DNA from: Planctomycetota bacterium
GTDB taxonomy: Bacteria > Planctomycetota > UBA1135 > JACQFD01
Direction: 5' to 3'
Assembly: GCA_016200225.1 (NCBI GenBank)
Contig: JACQFD010000025.1
Coordinates: 1 to 64,000, forward strand
DNA: 64,000 nt
The translations under genes and the position numbers were made by a program. Under the pieces are notes generated by a model that worked only from the letters and a program-made list of their open reading frames with translations, was not told the DNA's origin and did not search any database. Below, in pieces: positions 1 to 9,001 of the stretch. Each line of letters begins with the position of its first letter. Positions within the stretch are counted from its first letter, which is position 1.

Positions 1-264
1 AAATTTGCGGAGAAGGCTTAAAATATATTGTTTTCGTCCGGCGCCGATTGGGCCTTGGATGTGTCGTGGTGCATTCATCCCCACAATTTCCGCGATTCAA
101 GAAGTCGCGCAACCATGGTTTCGTCGGACGCATTCGAACGACGCCGCTGCCAAGAACACTTGGCCGCCACCTCCGAGTGCTTATGTTCCGTGCGATAATC
201 TCAATTTGAAAGACGAGTCAACCTTAACATTGATCGCCCCGCCCGGATGTTAACGCGCCGTCAA

Positions 265-2856
265 CTATTGAACAATTGTAATCGCGAGACCGTCGGAGGA
301 GCTGAGCTGATAGGGGGACGGTGCGCACGGACCCGCCGTCCAATACCAGATCGCCTCGGCATAGTAAGTTTTCCCTACGAGCGTCGGGTCCGCCGGAATC
401 GGCGCGAGGGCGGAGCCATTTCCTTGGGAATCGGCGGTGAAATCGAGCGTGTAGATTTCCTGCGCGGAAAATAAGTCTACAAGTAACAGGATTCCCAGGC
501 CGAAGGGATCGTTTCCCGGATTTTGCTCCGAATCGGCGACGAGGCCGAGGCCAAGTGCGTCCGGAGGCGCGTGAGTACAGGTCAGGCGAAATCCCGGATT
601 ATTTATTTTCGGAACCGACGTCGCGCCCATCGCGTGGGCTCCGAGGCAGCCGGGCGTGCCCGATCCGTATGGAGCGACGCCCTTCGGAATGGATAGATTT
701 AACAAAATGAACATCGACGGGTTTTCGGCGTCGGGAATACCAAAATCTACTAATCCGTCGCCGTCAAAATCACCGGTCGCGACAGTGTATGCCCATTTCG
801 CGTTGAATTCCCGTCCGGCCGCGAAGGCGCCGCCGCCGAGGCCGCAGTTCACGTTGATCGTATCTGAATACTCCGTCGATACGATATCGACGATGCCGTC
901 GGAGTTAACATCCAATGCGTCGACCGACATCTTGCCGGAAGTGTAGTCTTGAATCGTTGAACTTTGCGAAAAGCTTCCGTGTCCAAGATTTGTAAATATT
1001 GAAATTGTTCCGACGATATCGTTTCCAGTGAGAATATCCAGATTTCCATCCCCCGAGATGTCGTGGATGGCGAGGGCTCTTGGATACAAATCCGCCGCAT
1101 AAATCTGCGGCGCACCGAACCCGCCCGCTCCATTTCCGAGGGCGACAGCAACGGTGACGGTCGAGGTTGTACGGGTATAAATAATATCAAGTTTACCGTC
1201 GCCGGAGACGTCCGAAAATGCAAGATTCGCCGGAATATCTCCGATCGCCCACGAAAATGGAATGTTGTATCCGCCGCCCGGCGCGCCGAGGCGCGTCGTA
1301 AGACTATAATCGGAATTGGCGGTTCCAATATCTAATTTTCCATCGCCGTTGAGGTCGCCGACGGCGACCCATTTTGGATGGGATCCCATCGATAACAAAA
1401 GTGGCGGCGAAAAACCGCCCAAACCGTCGCCGCGGAGAAATGTGATCGTTGAATCGCCGTTGTTGGCCGTTACGACGTCGGTCTTTCCGTCATTGTTAAG
1501 ATCCGCCGCGACGAGGGCCGTGGGGCCATTTCCGACGGCGTACACGGACGCCGGGCCGAAGTTGCCCCCGCCAATTCCTAATAAAACGGACACCGAGGCG
1601 GTTTGCGTATGTGTTGTTATCAAATCGGGTCGCCCGTCGAGATTCAGATCGGCGGCGGCCGCGTAGGATCCCTTCGCGACGTTTTGAAACTCGCGCGGCG
1701 CGGCAAGTTCTCCCGTCTGATCGCCGAGGAGAATTATAAGTCCGACGCCCTGAACTGAGACGTCGGGCCAACCGTCGTTGTTGGCATCGAAGACGTGAAG
1801 GTCGGTGGGGCCGTCGCCGGCGAGGTAGGTCGCCGCGACACTAAAATGAAAGGCGCCGTCCCCTAACATTAATAATAGCTTTCCAAATATGTACGAATAA
1901 TAGTCCGACACGAAGACATCGGGTGCTCCGTCGGCATTCATGTCGACGGCCGCCGCGCCCCACGGCGCCATTCCCGCGTCATCGACGCCGGCAAGAACGA
2001 GCGCCCCGGTACCATCGCCACGAAAACTACTGATTTTTCCGGGAAAGGAGTCATGCGGGACCGCGAGGTCGATCGAGCCGTCGCTGTCAAAATCTGAGAG
2101 CGCGAGGTTGGCGGCGGCGGAATCCATTTGAAACGTGCCGACCGGAATTGTATCTTTCCACGCGAGAGAACCGGCGCCATTGCCAAGGAGAACTGTCAGA
2201 TCATTAGAGTTCTTATTGACCGTAATAATATCGATATTGCCGTCGTGATTCAGGTCCGCCGCGGCGAGATCCATCGGTTTGTTCCCGACCGGAAAAGTAG
2301 TGAACGGAAAGAATCCCCCGGTGCCGTCATTGATAAATAAAACCACGACGTTCGAAACGGCGTCTACGAGAATGACGTCGGGCTTTCCGTCGAGATTCAT
2401 GTCGGCGGCGACTGCGGCGGCGGCCGCGTTCGTCGACCAAAACGAAAGCGGCGGCGCGAAGCCGCCGGCGCCGTCGCCATAAAAGACATAAAGTAAATTC
2501 GGACTTACCGACGGCACGGCCGCGTCAAGTTTCGAATCGCCATTGAAATCGGCGACCGCCAGGCCGCGATGTTGCACGCCGGAATTGATCGAAGGAAATT
2601 TACTAAATTCACCGGCGCCGTTTCCAATGTACATCAAAATACAATTCGACCAAGTCTCGACCAGACCGTCCGTGATGCCGTCACCGTTGAAATCGGCGAA
2701 CGCGTCCGACTTCGCGTAGTTACAGGATGGCGACCAGTAGGCTTGTCCCGGTAGCAGCGGCGGAGACTGAGCCGAAGCGAACGGCGTGGCGCAGGCGAGA
2801 TAACAAACGGCCGTCATCAAACAGCCGGCCGAACGACGAACGTTTACATTAATCAT
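265..2856 (-). CDS. Exported FG-GAP/VCBS repeat protein with shared C-terminal domain
   Basis: Secreted or surface protein of unknown ligand. I place the start at the ATG at 2856, not upstream, because a GGAG Shine-Dalgarno lies 7-8 bases before it and a signal peptide follows at once (MINVNVRR, a hydrophobic core, then ATPFASA). The body of about 700 residues is roughly a dozen FG-GAP/VCBS repeats with the calcium-loop pattern D-x-N-x-D-G-x-x-D, for example ADFNGDGITDG and AADLNLDGRPDLI; such repeats fold as beta-propellers. The last 130 or so residues, from GTPGCLG to the end, form a separate Cys-containing domain also found at the C-termini of the proteins at 26979-28643 and 58367-61231. 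No catalytic residues are visible. Adhesion or matrix binding is only an inference from the repeat family. The gene stands alone, divergent from 3051-3701. Confidence 0.85.
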   Translation of the reverse strand: MINVNVRRSAGCLMTAVCYLACATPFASAQSPPLLPGQAYWSPSCNYAKSDAFADFNGDGITDGLVETWSNCILMYIGNGAGEFSKFPSINSGVQHRGLAVADFNGDSKLDAAVPSVSPNLLYVFYGDGAGGFAPPLSFWSTNAAAAAVAADMNLDGKPDVILVDAVSNVVVLFINDGTGGFFPFTTFPVGNKPMDLAAADLNHDGNIDIITVNKNSNDLTVLLGNGAGSLAWKDTIPVGTFQMDSAAANLALSDFDSDGSIDLAVPHDSFPGKISSFRGDGTGALVLAGVDDAGMAPWGAAAVDMNADGAPDVFVSDYYSYIFGKLLLMLGDGAFHFSVAATYLAGDGPTDLHVFDANNDGWPDVSVQGVGLIILLGDQTGELAAPREFQNVAKGSYAAAADLNLDGRPDLITTHTQTASVSVLLGIGGGNFGPASVYAVGNGPTALVAADLNNDGKTDVVTANNGDSTITFLRGDGLGGFSPPLLLSMGSHPKWVAVGDLNGDGKLDIGTANSDYSLTTRLGAPGGGYNIPFSWAIGDIPANLAFSDVSGDGKLDIIYTRTTSTVTVAVALGNGAGGFGAPQIYAADLYPRALAIHDISGDGNLDILTGNDIVGTISIFTNLGHGSFSQSSTIQDYTSGKMSVDALDVNSDGIVDIVSTEYSDTINVNCGLGGGAFAAGREFNAKWAYTVATGDFDGDGLVDFGIPDAENPSMFILLNLSIPKGVAPYGSGTPGCLGAHAMGATSVPKINNPGFRLTCTHAPPDALGLGLVADSEQNPGNDPFGLGILLLVDLFSAQEIYTLDFTADSQGNGSALAPIPADPTLVGKTYYAEAIWYWTAGPCAPSPYQLSSSDGLAITIVQ

Positions 2857-3050
2857 GATCCACTCCAAGAGAAGTCTGAAATCGCGCCGGGCCGCGCAAT
2901 CGGGTAAATTCAATTTCAATACCGAATCGAACGCCTGTCAAGGGGCTGCCGTTTAGCGATGCCGGTGCTAACTTTAATGGCCGACCGATTCGGCGTTCCG
3001 GCATACTACAGGCGCCTTCCGCGCGACACACTGAAAGAGGAACGAACGGA

Positions 3051-3701
3051 ATGTCATTAATAACTAATATCCTGAACCCAATTCGATCTTCCTGGGCGCT
3101 GGTCAGGGAGCACAAACGCAGCTATATCATCTTCAACATTCTGTATTACGGACTGATTCTTATCTTTATGGGCGTCACCGCAATGAATCGTAGTTTACAG
3201 AATGCATTGGATCGCTCCGCGCATGAGAGTCTTGCCGGCGGATCGCTGGCAATGGTGAGCGAGGCATATGCGCATGCTGAAGTACTCAAGGCGATTGCCT
3301 TGACTTTTGTTATTAACTTGTTTTTTGGTAGTGTAGCCATTATTACCTTTCCATCGATGATCGTCCCGTTTAGCGGACTCTTGGTCGGCGTGTTTCGCGC
3401 CATTTTGTGGGGAGTGCTTTTCTCTCCCGGCCATCCCGATAAGCAACACATCGATGTCCCGCATTCGCTAACTATGATTATCGAGGGCCAGGCTTATGTT
3501 CTGGTCATGTTGGCAGCAGGGCTGCATGGACGCGCTTTCCTGTTCCCAAAAAGCGCTGGCGTCATCGGCCACTGGCATGGCTATGTCGAAGGTTTCAAAC
3601 AGACGGGAAGAATTTACTTCCTCGTTGTCCCGATACTACTTGTAGCGGCGGTTTACGAAGCAATCGAAGTCATCTGGATGGTACAAATAAAGGGAGTGTG
3701 A
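3051..3701 (+). CDS. SpoIIM/DUF95-like integral membrane protein
   Basis: Polytopic membrane protein of 216 residues. The ATG is preceded by GAGGAACG at a good distance. I see about five hydrophobic segments (near residues 26-45, 80-100, 103-125, 145-165 and 190-210). The stretch DVPHSLTMIIEGQAY followed by a hydrophobic run ending AAGLHGRAFLFP resembles the P-H-[GS]-x-x-E motif of the SpoIIM/DUF95 family, which is widespread outside spore formers; its role there is not established. Sporulation is not implied. The DNA is richer in A+T and in CTG/CAG-type codons than its neighbours, which could mean transfer. It stands alone, between a divergent FG-GAP gene and a 313-base gap. The family call is by eye and moderate. 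Confidence 0.6.
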   Translation: MSLITNILNPIRSSWALVREHKRSYIIFNILYYGLILIFMGVTAMNRSLQNALDRSAHESLAGGSLAMVSEAYAHAEVLKAIALTFVINLFFGSVAIITFPSMIVPFSGLLVGVFRAILWGVLFSPGHPDKQHIDVPHSLTMIIEGQAYVLVMLAAGLHGRAFLFPKSAGVIGHWHGYVEGFKQTGRIYFLVVPILLVAAVYEAIEVIWMVQIKGV

Positions 3702-4014
3702 GCAATCGAGCGCCAACCTGCATTGTTCTTCGTAACAAAACCGTTTCGTCCACGATGCGCGATGTTCGGAAACGTGGCGAATTGTACTACTTCAGTTCGA
3801 GCGGGCGAAATCGCTTCATACGACGCGGGTCCATCGGTCCAAGTCCGATCCCCGATCCGGTATTGTTACCGCGGCGCCCACCCGAAGTTGGACATTGACC
3901 TCCGCGACTCGCCGGCACTTGGACGCCGCCGATGAGAGGAAGGGGAGATCGGACGAGCATTCCAGCGGATTATCCGTTGAACCGACTACTCTCTATCATT
4001 AATATTCGCACGAT
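3702..4014. other. Intergenic stretch without a supported gene
   Basis: Only short overlapping open frames occur here, with proline/arginine-rich translations and no ribosome binding site in front. I see no RNA gene, strong hairpin or repeat. It should hold the promoter of the DinB-like gene at 4015. Confidence 0.5.
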
Positions 4015-4485
4015 ATGGACGATCGCACACTCCTTCGGCATGCCTTGGCCACGCTGGCTTATCGCGGTGGAAAAGCGATTCGGGATGTTCCCGGATCGTT
4101 TGCAACTTTTGATGGCGCCGGAAAAGCGCCGATCCAGATTCTTAGTCATATTTCCGATCTCTCGGATTGGGCGCTCTCCATGGCGCGCGGCGAGCAGAAA
4201 TGGATTTCGGCGACGCCGTTGGATTGGAACGCGGAAGCGGCGCGATTTCACAAATCGCTCGAAGCCTTTGATACATTTCTCGCGTCGACGTCGCCGATAC
4301 AGGCCGAAATAACAAAATTACTACAAGGGCCCGTCGCGGACGCGCTCACGCATGTGGGACAGCTCGCGATGCTTCGCCGGATGGCGGGATGTCCGGCTAG
4401 GGGCGAAAACTACTTCGCCGCGGATGTTACAATTGGCCGCGTCGGCGCGGATCAGCCGCCGCCGCGCGCGCCGTTCAAGGCGTGA
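4015..4485 (+). CDS. DinB-like family protein
   Basis: Small soluble protein of 156 residues resembling the DinB/YfiT four-helix-bundle family, many members of which bind a metal and act as thiol-dependent transferases; the substrate cannot be told. Visible family features are the N-terminal segment LAYRGGKAIRDVP, a helix with ILSHISDLSDWAL carrying the first likely metal histidine, and a late helix with DALTHVGQLAMLRRM carrying the second; the third histidine usual in DinB proteins is not evident. The end GENYFAADVTIGRVG is a stretch I associate with short members of this group. It is followed after 39 bases by an SRPBCC gene on the same strand, so the two may be co-transcribed. No signal peptide; cytoplasmic. 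Confidence 0.65.
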   Translation: MDDRTLLRHALATLAYRGGKAIRDVPGSFATFDGAGKAPIQILSHISDLSDWALSMARGEQKWISATPLDWNAEAARFHKSLEAFDTFLASTSPIQAEITKLLQGPVADALTHVGQLAMLRRMAGCPARGENYFAADVTIGRVGADQPPPRAPFKA

Positions 4486-4524
4486 TTTAGTCAGCATGCG
4501 CAATTTACATTTAACGCGAACGCC

Positions 4525-5145
4525 ATGAAAATTAGCTTCGAACCCAAAGAACCCGTCACCGACGCAGCTTGCAAGAAGGCCACGGGCAAAACGCTCGCCG
4601 AATGGTTCAAACAATTGGACAATGGTGGCTACCTTGAGAAAGGTCGTCGCGAATCCGTCAGTTTTTTATATGAGCAATGCAATAAAAACATCTGGTGGTC
4701 GGTGACGATCGCGGTGGAGTTCGAAAAGAGCAAAAATATTAAGAAAAAAGACGGCCGCTACGAAGGCTATGGAATTTGCGCCACAAAAACGATCGCCGCG
4801 CCCGTCGAAAAGATTTATAAAGCGTTGACCGACCCGAAAGCGATGAGCGCATGGCTCGGCCCGAAAGTTGTCGCGACTCCAAAGGACGGCGGAAAATTTA
4901 CATGCGGCGACGGCGAATCGGGCGAATATTTGCGTTGCCGCGAAAATAAAGACTTGCGGTTCACGTGGAATCACAAGAATGCGACCGCGCCGACGCTCGT
5001 GGATGTTATCTTTCAAGAAAAAGGCGAAAAGACAACTGTAATGTTCAATCACTCGCGCATCCAAACCCGCGCGGAAGCCGACGGTCTGCACGCGGGCTGG
5101 GGCGCGGCGCTCGATCGATTGAAGGGGATGTTGGAGAAAAGTTGA
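4525..5145 (+). CDS. SRPBCC/AHSA1-domain protein with DUF4287-like N-terminus
   Basis: Cytoplasmic protein of 206 residues made of two parts. Residues 1-70 (TGKTLAEWFKQLDNGG, then FLYEQCNKNIWWSV) look like the DUF4287 module. Residues 80-204 look like the Aha1/START-like SRPBCC fold, with the typical opening ATKTIAAPVEKIYKAL, the core WLGPK, and the terminal pattern of a conserved tryptophan before a last helix (GWGAALDRLKGML). SRPBCC domains bind hydrophobic ligands in a deep cavity; some AHSA1 relatives modulate chaperones or stress responses, but the ligand here is unknown. Together with the DinB-like gene just upstream it forms a likely two-gene unit. The start ATG is unambiguous, with no better in-frame alternative nearby. 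Confidence 0.75.
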   Translation: MKISFEPKEPVTDAACKKATGKTLAEWFKQLDNGGYLEKGRRESVSFLYEQCNKNIWWSVTIAVEFEKSKNIKKKDGRYEGYGICATKTIAAPVEKIYKALTDPKAMSAWLGPKVVATPKDGGKFTCGDGESGEYLRCRENKDLRFTWNHKNATAPTLVDVIFQEKGEKTTVMFNHSRIQTRAEADGLHAGWGAALDRLKGMLEKS

Positions 5146-5213
5146 TCTAAATGGCCGGAAGAGCTGGCGCTCTGCTCACATATCTTTGTATAAAACAATG
5201 GGTTACGTCAGAA

Positions 5214-5250
5214 TGAGTAAAATTGCTCATCGGCTGAGTAAATTTGCTCG
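5214..5250. promoter_or_regulatory. Two tandem palindromic operator-like repeats
   Basis: TGAGTAAAATTGCTCA (5214-5229) and TGAGTAAATTTGCTCG (5235-5250) are two near-identical, near-palindromic 16-mers with a 21-base period, two helical turns apart, ending 20 bases before the start of the DUF4143 ATPase gene. Position and symmetry suggest a dimeric regulator binding twice on one DNA face. The regulator is unknown; autoregulation is inference. Confidence 0.6.
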
Positions 5251-5270
5251 ATCAATGCCATGGTGATAGA

Positions 5271-6467
5271 ATGCCAGCCAACATGCTCGAACGCGCGGCC
5301 GTTAACGAAGTTATTATAGCTTTTGAACGCACAGAGCCGCTATTGCAGGTCCTCGTCGGCCCGCGGCAGGTCGGAAAAACTACTGTAGCAACACAGGTTG
5401 AGGCAAAGCTTCAATGGCCAAGTCACTTTGCGTCGGCGGATTCTGCGCGCCCGCATCCGCCGGAATGGATAGAAACACAGTGGCGAATCGCCAAATCGAA
5501 ATCTGCAAGCGGCAGCGCGCGCGTATTATTAATAATCGACGAAATACAAAAAATTCCACAATGGAGCGAAGTCATCAAACGGCTCTGGGACGACGAAGTG
5601 AGGCAGCATGGAAATCTTAAGGTTCTCCTCCTCGGATCTTCGGTGCTGCTCGTACAGCGGGGATTGACGGAAAGCCTCGCCGGCAGGTTTTTTCTTCATC
5701 ATTGTACGCATTGGTCCTGGCCTGAATGTCGCGCGGCATTCGGTTTCAATCTCGAACAATGGATATATTTCGGCGGTTATCCGGGCGCCGCGTCATTTAT
5801 TAACGATGAGCCGACTTGGAAGCGCTATATATCCGATTCGCTCATTGAAACGGTGATTGCCCGCGATGTATTGCAACTTCAAACCGTTACAAAACCGGCG
5901 CTGCTCCGACATCTTTTTGGATTGGCGGCCCAGTTTCCGGCGCAAATATTGTCATATAACAAAATGCTGGGGCAGTTGCACGACGCGGGAAATACGGTGA
6001 CGCTTGCAAATTATTTACGTCTGCTGGAAACGGCATTTTTATCGAGCGGATTGGAACTTTACTCAAAGGGCCAAATGCGCAAACGGGGAAGCAGCCCAAA
6101 ACTCGTTCATTGGAATAACGCGCTTGTGAGCGCGCAGTCGATTCGCAATTTCGAACAAGCATTCGCGGACGGCCCATGGTGGGGTCGACTCGTTGAAAAT
6201 GCAGTCGGCGCTCATTTGTTAAATCATCTCCCGGCGCCGATGTGGAACATATCCTACTGGCGCGACGGCGACGCCGAAGTGGACTTTATTGTTAGTCGCG
6301 GCTCGCAAACGTGGGCCGTCGAAGTCAAGAGCGGGCGCGAAAAGAGATTCGATGGACTCGCCGCATTTCGCAAGCGATACCCGAAGTCGAAGACTTGGAT
6401 TGTCGGTCCAAGCGGAATTCCGCTCGCGGAATTTTTTGAGCGAAATCCCGCCGGGTGGTTTGAGTAA
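5271..6467 (+). CDS. AAA family ATPase, DUF4143 type
   Basis: Protein of 398 residues of the AAA_14/DUF4143 family, orphan ATPases that are very common in bacteria and archaea and of unsettled function, sometimes found near toxin-antitoxin genes. The Walker A motif GPRQVGKTT is at about residues 30-37, Walker B LLIIDEIQK at about 85-93, and the arginine-bearing GSS region follows. The C-terminal DUF4143 half ends with DAEVDFIVSRG and WAVEVKSG, a PD-(D/E)xK-like pattern (D, then E-x-K) that suggests nuclease-fold ancestry. I chose the ATG at 5271 (MPANMLERAAV), which matches the family N-terminus, over an in-frame TTG upstream. The paired operator-like repeats immediately upstream suggest tight control. 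Cytoplasmic, single gene. Confidence 0.88.
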   Translation: MPANMLERAAVNEVIIAFERTEPLLQVLVGPRQVGKTTVATQVEAKLQWPSHFASADSARPHPPEWIETQWRIAKSKSASGSARVLLIIDEIQKIPQWSEVIKRLWDDEVRQHGNLKVLLLGSSVLLVQRGLTESLAGRFFLHHCTHWSWPECRAAFGFNLEQWIYFGGYPGAASFINDEPTWKRYISDSLIETVIARDVLQLQTVTKPALLRHLFGLAAQFPAQILSYNKMLGQLHDAGNTVTLANYLRLLETAFLSSGLELYSKGQMRKRGSSPKLVHWNNALVSAQSIRNFEQAFADGPWWGRLVENAVGAHLLNHLPAPMWNISYWRDGDAEVDFIVSRGSQTWAVEVKSGREKRFDGLAAFRKRYPKSKTWIVGPSGIPLAEFFERNPAGWFE

Positions 6468-6479
6468 GAGGTGATATTG

Positions 6480-6926
6480 TTATAACGAAATCGCCACCGC
6501 GGTCCAGGCAAACAAGAACGTGAGCGCATGGAGAATGAATGATTCGGTCATAAGTAATGATTCTCGCGCCCGTTCCGCCTTGACCGCGACAAAATCCGAC
6601 GACAGCGTCGAGATCTCGTGCCAAAGTCTCTGGATTTCGAAGTCTAATACAAATATATTAAATACCGATAATATAAATATTCCAGCCGCCAGCGCGGAGA
6701 GCAGAAGTGTTAACTTGAGACGCAATGCGAGCGGCCGATCGATTCCTATAATTAATACGACGAACGAAAGAAGAAAAAGCACGCCGTCGAAGAGCGACTG
6801 AAGCTCCAAATCATGAAGAGACAATGCCGTCGTTCCGGCGGCGGCCATTAATATAAACATGATCGCGATCCCGCCCGAAACCCGAGCTTGCTGGAGGCGA
6901 GCGTGAATGGAGTTCTCGATAGGCAT
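6480..6926 (-). CDS. Four-helix membrane protein of unknown function
   Basis: I do not recognise the family. From the ATG at 6926 (MPIENSIHARLQQ) the protein has 148 residues with four predicted membrane segments: GGIAIMFILMAAAGTTAL, LFDGVLFLLSFVVLIIGI, LTLLLSALAAGIFILSV and ILHALTFLFAWTAVAISL. A charged loop rich in E and R (STLSSDFVAVKAERARESLL) separates helices three and four. The frame is open further upstream to 7007, but that extension is arginine-rich and overlaps the promoter region of the divergent sigma-factor gene, so I prefer the internal start. It converges with the DUF4143 ATPase gene, 12 bases apart. No active-site motifs are seen. Confidence 0.6.
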   Translation of the reverse strand: MPIENSIHARLQQARVSGGIAIMFILMAAAGTTALSLHDLELQSLFDGVLFLLSFVVLIIGIDRPLALRLKLTLLLSALAAGIFILSVFNIFVLDFEIQRLWHEISTLSSDFVAVKAERARESLLMTESFILHALTFLFAWTAVAISL

Positions 6927-7050
6927 GTGTCGCGCGCCGGCTCTACGGGCGCCGCGCGCGAAAAGTTTCGGGCCTCCGTCATTCGTTGATGCATGCGCTT
7001 CGCCCAAATTGGCCCCGAATCGCTCCGCGCGGGATTGTTACGATAGAACC

Positions 7051-8994
7051 GTGCCTCGCACTCCCGCCGCCTCGCTGCCGACGAATGCAACATTTGCGGA
7101 GCACGACGCTTTCATGCGGCGCATCGCGGCGGGTTTATTAAAAAACGAACACGACGCCGACGACGCGGCGCAGGACGCGTGGGTCGCGGCGCTCGGCTCG
7201 CGCGAAAGCAACACTACACTTCGCGCGTGGCTCGCGAACGTAACAAAAAACTTCGCATTTAGAATAATCCGGGATCGGTCGCGCCGCGCGCGGCGCGAGG
7301 AGGCGGTTGCGCGTCCGGAGGCGACGGCGACGGTGGCCGAAATCGTCGAGCGCGAACGCGCGAGACAACAAATCCTCGCCGCCGTGCTCGCGCTCGAGGA
7401 ACCTTACAAAACTGCCGTATTATTACGATATTTCGAAAATCTGCCGCCTCGTGAAATCGCGAAACGCACCGGCGAACCGATTGGTACAGTAAAAACGCGC
7501 CTGAAACGCGGACTCGGAGACTTGCGATCCAGCGTGACAACGACGCTCGGCGCGGGTTGGGCGGGCTGGTGTTTACAAATCGTGCGCGCGGCTCCGTCGG
7601 CGGGCGCGATCTACGCGCCGGCGGCTGGAAATTCTATCATTTATATTACGCTGTTGATTATGAGTAAAAAAACAATTCTCGCCGCCGTTGCGATCGCGGC
7701 CGCCATGCTCGGCGGCGCCGCGTTGATGCAATATAAATATTCACCGGAGCCACCGCCGCGCACGTTGGAGACGCCGCCGGTGGCTTCGGCGCCCGAGCGC
7801 CCGCGCGAGACGCACTCGCAACCGAGCGCGGCCATTGCAACCAATCCGGCGCCGAAACCGGCGCCGCGCGTCGCCGTCGCGGCGCCCGATGCCGAAATAA
7901 AGAATAAATTGGAGATTCGCGGCCGCGTTGTCGACGAAGCCGGGGCGCCGCTCGCGGGTTGGAATGTTTATCAGGGCGCGATGCCGCTTCGAACGGGACG
8001 CGCAGGTCCTCCAATTATAACAGACGACAACGGCGCCTTTCATTTCACCGCCGCCGAAGCGGCGCCCCGCTGGATCAAAGTTTATGATCCGAAGAGCAAG
8101 ACGATCGACGTGCCCGAAGGCGTCGCCGAAGATGTTATTCCCGGCGGGCCGGAAGTATTGATTACTGTTTCGAACGCGGCGCGCGCGAGCTGTTATATCG
8201 TCGGCCGGCTGGTCGTGCCCGGCTCGCCGCCAATCGACGCGAAATCGATATTCATTCACGAGGGATCTCAAACGGGCAGCCATTTTGCGCATTCACCCCG
8301 AGTCGACGCGGAGAAATTCACATTTCGCGACGGACCCTGCCCGCCGCATCTGTATGAAGTCGAAATCAACGTGGCCGGATTCGGAAATTGGAGAAGCGGA
8401 AAGAAACGCCTCAAACCGAATGAAACGTGGGATCTTGGCGATATTACTTTTGCGAATCCGGGAAAACTTAACATTACCGCTCGTCGCGACACCGGCGAAA
8501 TCGAGAGCGTGCCACTGACGATGTATGCAGTGCCGGCGGATCGGGACCCGGCGACGCGCCGCCCCGACAATACGCTTAAATTCGATTTGGATCGTTATGA
8601 ATCGCCGCCGCTCGCGCCCGGAAAATATATATTAATATGGGAAGCGGATTCCATCGCGAGAGAGTCGACGGCCGTCGAAGTACGCTCCGACGAAACCGGA
8701 ACATATCCAATCACGACGCATCCGGGGTTTCGGTGCTACGTTTCGTTAAGAATAAAGAAACCAACGCCGGTCGTTGCGTCGGTTACTTTACTGTTTCACG
8801 GCGCATATGGAGATATAAATTATGCGTCGAGCATTCCGCCGTCCGCCGTGGAATATTCATTCGCGCCGATGCTGCGGTCCGGCGTTTATGACCTATCAAT
8901 CACGACCGGCGCGGAATTGACGGGATCGACTCGATTTGAACTGACGGGCCCGGGCGACCCGGAAAAACCCGTCGTCGTCGAACTTCGGAAATAG
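7051..8994 (+). CDS. ECF sigma factor fused to membrane segment and extracytoplasmic domain (copy 1)
   Basis: The protein has 647 residues from the GTG at 7051, chosen because the second copy in this window also starts at a GTG at the equivalent place. Sigma region 2 is at about 15-85 (DADDAAQDAWVAAL, the DAED-type motif). Region 4 is at about 105-160 (LEEPYKTAVLLRYFENLPP and the helix-turn-helix IGTVKTRLKRGL). A linker with GWAGWCLQI follows, then one strong membrane segment at about 196-228 (MSKKTILAAVAIAAAML), then a proline/alanine-rich stalk and beta-rich domains starting with a carboxypeptidase-regulatory-like unit (RGRVVDEAGAPLAG). So the promoter-recognising part would be held at the inner face of the membrane with a sensor-like part outside. 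No anti-sigma gene is adjacent. How the sigma part is released, if it is, is unknown. Convergent with 9002-9691. Confidence 0.85.
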   Translation: MPRTPAASLPTNATFAEHDAFMRRIAAGLLKNEHDADDAAQDAWVAALGSRESNTTLRAWLANVTKNFAFRIIRDRSRRARREEAVARPEATATVAEIVERERARQQILAAVLALEEPYKTAVLLRYFENLPPREIAKRTGEPIGTVKTRLKRGLGDLRSSVTTTLGAGWAGWCLQIVRAAPSAGAIYAPAAGNSIIYITLLIMSKKTILAAVAIAAAMLGGAALMQYKYSPEPPPRTLETPPVASAPERPRETHSQPSAAIATNPAPKPAPRVAVAAPDAEIKNKLEIRGRVVDEAGAPLAGWNVYQGAMPLRTGRAGPPIITDDNGAFHFTAAEAAPRWIKVYDPKSKTIDVPEGVAEDVIPGGPEVLITVSNAARASCYIVGRLVVPGSPPIDAKSIFIHEGSQTGSHFAHSPRVDAEKFTFRDGPCPPHLYEVEINVAGFGNWRSGKKRLKPNETWDLGDITFANPGKLNITARRDTGEIESVPLTMYAVPADRDPATRRPDNTLKFDLDRYESPPLAPGKYILIWEADSIARESTAVEVRSDETGTYPITTHPGFRCYVSLRIKKPTPVVASVTLLFHGAYGDINYASSIPPSAVEYSFAPMLRSGVYDLSITTGAELTGSTRFELTGPGDPEKPVVVELRK

Positions 8995-9001
8995 TAATCC
9001 G

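Noticed and set aside
5..253. Short open frame at the left edge
   Set aside because: No ribosome binding site, no domain, low-complexity content; it overlaps the end of the FG-GAP gene region only by a few bases and looks like chance.
3051..3701. Sporulation role for the SpoIIM-like protein
   Set aside because: The family is widespread in non-sporulating bacteria and no other sporulation gene is present.
7654..8994. Possible separate gene starting at the MSKK methionine inside the first sigma fusion
   Set aside because: The frame from the sigma part is unbroken, no stop or ribosome site separates them clearly, and the same junction is kept in the second copy. An internal start is still possible and is named as a test.
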